Assembly (NCBI GenBank): GCA_900208305.1
Contig: OAPG01000001.1
Coordinates: 1,860,001 to 1,924,000, forward strand
Reading direction: 5' to 3'
From: Melanopsichium pennsylvanicum
Taxonomy: Eukaryota; Basidiomycota; Ustilaginomycetes; Ustilaginales
Length of the DNA: 64,000 nt
The stretch's first letter is position 1. Each line of letters begins with the position of its first letter. The notes under the pieces are model-generated. The model ran no database searches and was not told the DNA's origin. It worked only from the letters and a program-made list of their open reading frames with translations. Below, in pieces: positions 60,339 through 64,000 of this stretch. The position numbers and the translations under genes are program-made.

Positions 60339-60864
60339 TAGACCTAGATAGCTTTTCACCGCCATCTTCTCCCCAAATTGTTGTGGTTGTTGTCCCCTCG
60401 AACAGTGCTTTCACTGTCTTCCCCTCTTTCTCGCTTTCACCGTGTTTTCAACTTTTCTAGGCGTTTAGCTCGCACCTTAGCTCTCTCTTCCGTCTCTTCA
60501 TGTCTTTAGGCAATCTTCTCTCCCCCGTTATGTCCATTCACACTTTAACCATTTGCATGTGTAAAATGGCTGCCGTCGAATCAGAGACTTACCGCGAGTC
60601 CCTCGCAAAGTTTTGAACATCCCACTCACTACCATCCATCTCATCGATCCATGGGCGAGCTCATTTTGAAACGCTCAAGTTTTGCCCTCGACCCACAAAT
60701 CTGATTTTCAATGATCGACTCAATCACAGAGTCACAACTTTTCACGCCCGCAGACGACAGATTCCCAAAACAACTTGGATCGGACGATGGAGTGTGGAGC
60801 GAGACGACAAAGAGTTAGCGGAATGAGGTCTAATGAGTTTAAAAGCTAGCTCGAATGACTGCCT
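60339..60864. other. Convergent intergenic region chorismate mutase / VPH1
   Basis: This 526-bp spacer is pyrimidine-rich at first (60380-60520). It holds the two 3' ends; I see no gene. Confidence 0.4.
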
Positions 60865-63438
60865 TCAGAACTTAAGTGGCTCGAACTGGTATCCTCCAGC
60901 CTGGTAAAACTTGCTTCCAAATTCGACCCAAGCAAGACGAATGGCATGGAGGAGCGAACTGAGACCCTCCATGCAGCAGAGAATGGCAATGGAGAGGCAG
61001 AACCAAAGCCCAAAGGCAAGAACCGTCGCGATCGCACCAATGACACCCGTCATACCAAACACGTTCTGGATGGTCATGGTCCACAACACTTCGGAAAGCT
61101 GAGCGTGGGCCAGGGACAGCGCCCAGAGACGAAGATACGAAGCGGTGTTGGAGATACATCCAAGACAGAACTCAATCGTGTGAATGATCTGGTGAATCAC
61201 CACCTCGCCAATGTTGAACTCGTGCTCCTCTTCCATCTCGCCATCGCCGTGATCACCGCTGCCATGACCGTTGCCTTGACTGCGGGTGAGTCGGTCGTTC
61301 TCTTCAGCATCTTCGTCATCGTCATCGTCGCCATCGAGACCAAGGCCTCGCGAGCCATCGCCGTGGCCCACAGCGCGGTAGCCCTGACCTTTGGTCTTCT
61401 GGTGCTCTTTCCACTCGATGTAGGGAGTGACGCACAGCATCCAAGGAATGCAGATGAAAGCAATGAGCAGCAATACAGTCTGCACGAAGGCCTGGCCAGG
61501 GTAGAGCTCGGTCTTGGGATCAACATCGCCGGGCTTGAGGAACATGTAGATGAGCATGTTGAGCAAACCAGGAGGGTTATTGCGGAAAACCGTGCCGTTG
61601 GCATCAGTCTCGTACCAGTTGATAGACCACTTGTACACTATGGCAAAGACAAGGTAACCAAAGAGCGACTGCATGAAGAGCATCTGAGGCACGATCTCGG
61701 ACCAGATCTTCCACTTCTGGTTAAAGCGCAGGAAGTTGGGGACGTTGAGAAGGATGGCGAGGGTCATGTGGAAGACACCGAGGATGACGGACATCTTCAT
61801 CTTGAGCGAGTTGGTGAAGACGAGCGCATTGTCAGCGCCGTGCCAGGTGGGGTCGATACCGATGGCGTATACGTTGCCATTGGGGATGGCCTCGATGGTA
61901 CCCTCCGTGTGGGGCCAGTCCCAACCGGCGTGAAAGAGGTGCATGCTCTTGCTACCGATATCGTTGTAGAGGAAACCGGTGAACATGGAGAAAACACCCA
62001 TGAGCAGCATCATATAACGACCGTAGAAGAACATGGTGAAGATCTCGTTGTCAACCTTGGCGAGCTGGCGTTCAAAGGCGCACATGGAGAGGGCAGCCAG
62101 TGTCATGAGGAACGCGTGGAAGACATCACCGAACATGACAGCGAAGAGGAAGGGGAGGAGGATAAAGTTGAAAAGACCTGGGTTGACCTCCTTGTATTTG
62201 GCAATCCCATAACTGTCGCCGACGGCCTGGATAGCCTCGGTGTACTTGTTGGAGCGTTGGAAAGTAGGCGGCTGCTTGGTGGTGCGGAGCTCCTGCAACA
62301 CAGCAGGGGCGCTTGTGCCGGCGTTTTCGGTAGCTCGACGAAGAGCAAGCTGGATCTGACCGAGGTCGCTGGAAGGGCACCAACCTTCGGCAACGAGCGT
62401 CTTGCGACGGTTATCGAAGAGGAACATGTTGAGGGTCGAGTAGATGAGCTTCTCCTTGCGCACGACGTCTTCCCAGGCGCTAAGCACTTCGGCAACCTTG
62501 ACGAGCTCGGTTCTTCGAGTGGCGCTGGTAGAGTAGAGCACGTTGTTAAGATCCTCGATACGGCTGAGGACCTCGCGAAGGCTATCCTCACGACGGTCAG
62601 CATTGCTGTCGATGGGGTAGAGAGTGCCGCCCATGCTCTCGCTGATTTTTCGAATTTTGGCAAGGAGCTCAGCACCGTGGGCGAAGATGATGAAGACATT
62701 TTTGCGGACAGGCTCCTCCTTGGTGGGGTCATCGAAGGCTTCGTCGATCTCTGCATAGTTCATGTAGAGGTTACCCCTGAGAACACGCCAGAGAATGCGC
62801 TCGAAGATGGGCATCTTACTGCGGTCGATGGTACCGGCAACAAACTCGAGGTCGAAAGTGCCGTAGCTGTTGTCTTCGCCGCGAGAGGGGTTGAAGGCGT
62901 GCGACTCGACGTCATCGAGAAGCGGGGCGTTTGCATCGTCGATGGAAGCACGGTTGACATCCTGTCGACCCTCAGCTTGATCGAAGAAGACATCAGTCTC
63001 GCGGAGGACGTGCTTAGCCTCCTCAAGCTCCTGCAATCGCTTCTGGAGAGTCTCGTAGGAGCCATTCATCTGACCCAGACGCTCTTCGTGCTCACGCAGC
63101 TTGACAGAGAGATCGTCCATGAGCTGAGGGCCGCGACGTCCATCAGCACCTGATCCGAGGCTGATGAAGGGCAGGGCGCTCTCGAGAGGTCGGACGGGAA
63201 CACTTTCCTTGTCCATCTGGGCGTAAAGGAAGCGAATACGCCTCTCCATCTCGTCGAGCCTCCTGATGTCGGTGACAAAGGAGCGTTGAAAGGGCGATAC
63301 ATCTGGATTGAGATCCTTGAACATGACATTGCCGAGTTGTCCGAGTTCCTGAACGGTGGCGTGAGCAGTTTCGGAAGGAATGTAGAGCTGGATCAGCGAC
63401 ATGGTCGCTGACCTGAACAAGCTCTCTTCCTCTGGCAT
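60865..63438 (-). CDS. VPH1: V-type H+-ATPase membrane subunit a
   Basis: This single exon of 857 residues starts at the ATG at 63436-63438 (MPEEESLFRSATMSLIQLYIP). The open frame extends further upstream but only from a non-ATG codon. The N-terminal cytosolic half has the coiled-coil and signature segments of subunit a: LFRSATMSLIQLYIPSETAHATVQELGQLGNVMFKDLN, EELEEAKHVLRET and NNVLYSTSATR. Eight membrane helices follow. The proton-pathway arginine lies near residue 770 in TASYLRLWALSLAHAQLSEVLW, matching yeast Vph1 R735. An acidic Asp/Glu linker at about 61300-61330 is longer than in yeast. Vph1 (vacuole) versus Stv1 (Golgi) cannot be told apart by sequence alone; smuts usually have one copy. 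It works with VMA1 (26-28 kb). Confidence 0.97.
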   Translation of the reverse strand: MPEEESLFRSATMSLIQLYIPSETAHATVQELGQLGNVMFKDLNPDVSPFQRSFVTDIRRLDEMERRIRFLYAQMDKESVPVRPLESALPFISLGSGADGRRGPQLMDDLSVKLREHEERLGQMNGSYETLQKRLQELEEAKHVLRETDVFFDQAEGRQDVNRASIDDANAPLLDDVESHAFNPSRGEDNSYGTFDLEFVAGTIDRSKMPIFERILWRVLRGNLYMNYAEIDEAFDDPTKEEPVRKNVFIIFAHGAELLAKIRKISESMGGTLYPIDSNADRREDSLREVLSRIEDLNNVLYSTSATRRTELVKVAEVLSAWEDVVRKEKLIYSTLNMFLFDNRRKTLVAEGWCPSSDLGQIQLALRRATENAGTSAPAVLQELRTTKQPPTFQRSNKYTEAIQAVGDSYGIAKYKEVNPGLFNFILLPFLFAVMFGDVFHAFLMTLAALSMCAFERQLAKVDNEIFTMFFYGRYMMLLMGVFSMFTGFLYNDIGSKSMHLFHAGWDWPHTEGTIEAIPNGNVYAIGIDPTWHGADNALVFTNSLKMKMSVILGVFHMTLAILLNVPNFLRFNQKWKIWSEIVPQMLFMQSLFGYLVFAIVYKWSINWYETDANGTVFRNNPPGLLNMLIYMFLKPGDVDPKTELYPGQAFVQTVLLLIAFICIPWMLCVTPYIEWKEHQKTKGQGYRAVGHGDGSRGLGLDGDDDDDEDAEENDRLTRSQGNGHGSGDHGDGEMEEEHEFNIGEVVIHQIIHTIEFCLGCISNTASYLRLWALSLAHAQLSEVLWTMTIQNVFGMTGVIGAIATVLAFGLWFCLSIAILCCMEGLSSLLHAIRLAWVEFGSKFYQAGGYQFEPLKF

Positions 63439-64000
63439 TTTGGCTGCGGCAAACGCTGGGCTTACTATGTTGAAGCAAGCAGAGGGATGCTGTTGAGCCG
63501 AGAAAGGTGATGAGGAGCCTGAAAGGTATTGATATGAGTACCAGGTCAAGTCAAGTGAATGGTGAAGATCGATGAATGCTACGGTACTGGCGTTGCAAAA
63601 GCGATTGACAGCTGAAAGGTTAAGAGGCCCGTCCGCGCGTTTGGCATCTAAGTTACTGTACAGTGCGACGCTGTGTTGTGTTGCAACTACTGCGTGTGAT
63701 GCGGGTGGGCGAAAAAAGTGGCCTCACTTGCACTGTCTGACTTAGCCAAATGACCGAAGCCATATTGCTATCACTTTTTTATATATTTAGTACAGTAAGT
63801 ACTGTACAGTTTATTTACGTACACTGTGCTCAGAAGTATATAGCTTGATTTCCACCTATGCCACGGATCCGACTTCCAAGTTCAAAGGAAAAACATTAAA
63901 AAAGGAGACCGATTAAAAATATCAAAGTCTAACATTTCCAGATTTTCCTCCACATTGACACTCTTGCCCTCATGATCCTTTCGATAACAACATCATTTCA
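63439..64000. promoter_or_regulatory. VPH1 upstream region to the window edge
   Basis: This 562-bp region includes TACTGTACAGT at 63654-63664 and a perfect inverted repeat TACAGTA-AG-TACTGTA at 63791-63806 in an A/T-rich stretch. No gene begins here that I can support. Confidence 0.45.

Noticed and set aside
60946..63153. 735-codon plus-strand open frame opposite VPH1
   Set aside because: It is antisense to a well-conserved gene and arises from that gene's strong codon bias, which keeps the opposite frame free of stops. Its Val/Glu/His/Asp-rich product has no domain pattern.
1..64000. CRISPR arrays, rRNA genes, complete transposons
   Set aside because: There are no regularly spaced repeats with unique spacers, no rRNA-like sequence, and no transposase or reverse-transcriptase frame in the window.

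Overview
The window is nuclear DNA of a basidiomycete, most likely a smut fungus (Ustilaginales). The signs are a compact gene order with large intron-poor genes, spliceosomal introns with GT..AG ends, a Cmu1-like secreted chorismate mutase, and standard fungal housekeeping proteins. The genus is inferred; no marker here fixes the species. Sixteen protein genes were recognised by family, two more are well supported but unassigned or of unknown function, and one intron-containing tRNA gene is present. The left end cuts through the first gene. 

Layout. 0-25 kb: the 3' part of an SNM1/Artemis-type repair nuclease; LTN1 (ribosome quality control E3); a BYE1-like PHD/TFIIS/SPOC protein; TOM40; FCF1; QRI7; APN2; an SGF73-like SAGA subunit (three exons). 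24.6-41.6 kb: DAD2 (three exons), VMA1 (two exons), RPT1, a GPATCH11-like protein, PIS1, ORC3, an unrecognised 450-aa protein, and a small two-exon SCOC/Slo1-like coiled-coil gene. 41.6-48.1 kb: about 6.5 kb with no convincing gene, unusual for this compact stretch, with a 38-nt poly-T run and simple repeats. 48.1-53.2 kb: a pyrimidine-rich leader, a CBM21 glycogen-targeting PP1 regulatory subunit, and a minus-strand tRNA-Gln(CUG) with a 58-nt intron. 54.4-60.3 kb: an accessory-looking pair of divergent secreted-protein genes, a 1284-aa modular protein studded with dibasic (Kex2-type) sites and a secreted chorismate mutase. 60.9-63.4 kb: VPH1, the V-ATPase a subunit. 

How the genes relate. 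Most are unlinked housekeeping functions: repair (APN2, SNM1 type), replication and mitosis (ORC3, DAD2), chromatin and transcription (BYE1, SGF73), protein turnover (LTN1, RPT1), mitochondrial import and tRNA modification (TOM40, QRI7), lipid and vacuolar function (PIS1, VMA1, VPH1). VMA1 and VPH1 belong to one complex but sit about 33 kb apart. The biologically most striking part is the divergent pair at 54.4-60.3 kb. The large protein has a signal peptide and six roughly 170-190-aa modules separated by KR/RR sites. Each module can be read as two copies of one small subdomain. Short spacer peptides lie between paired sites, and three nearly identical DNA blocks form a mosaic that suggests gene conversion. 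I recognise no named family for it. Secondary signals are a heptamer (TACTGTA/TACAGTA) that looks strongly enriched in noncoding DNA, and a VMA1 intron lying 5 nt from the position where yeast VMA1 carries its homing intein.
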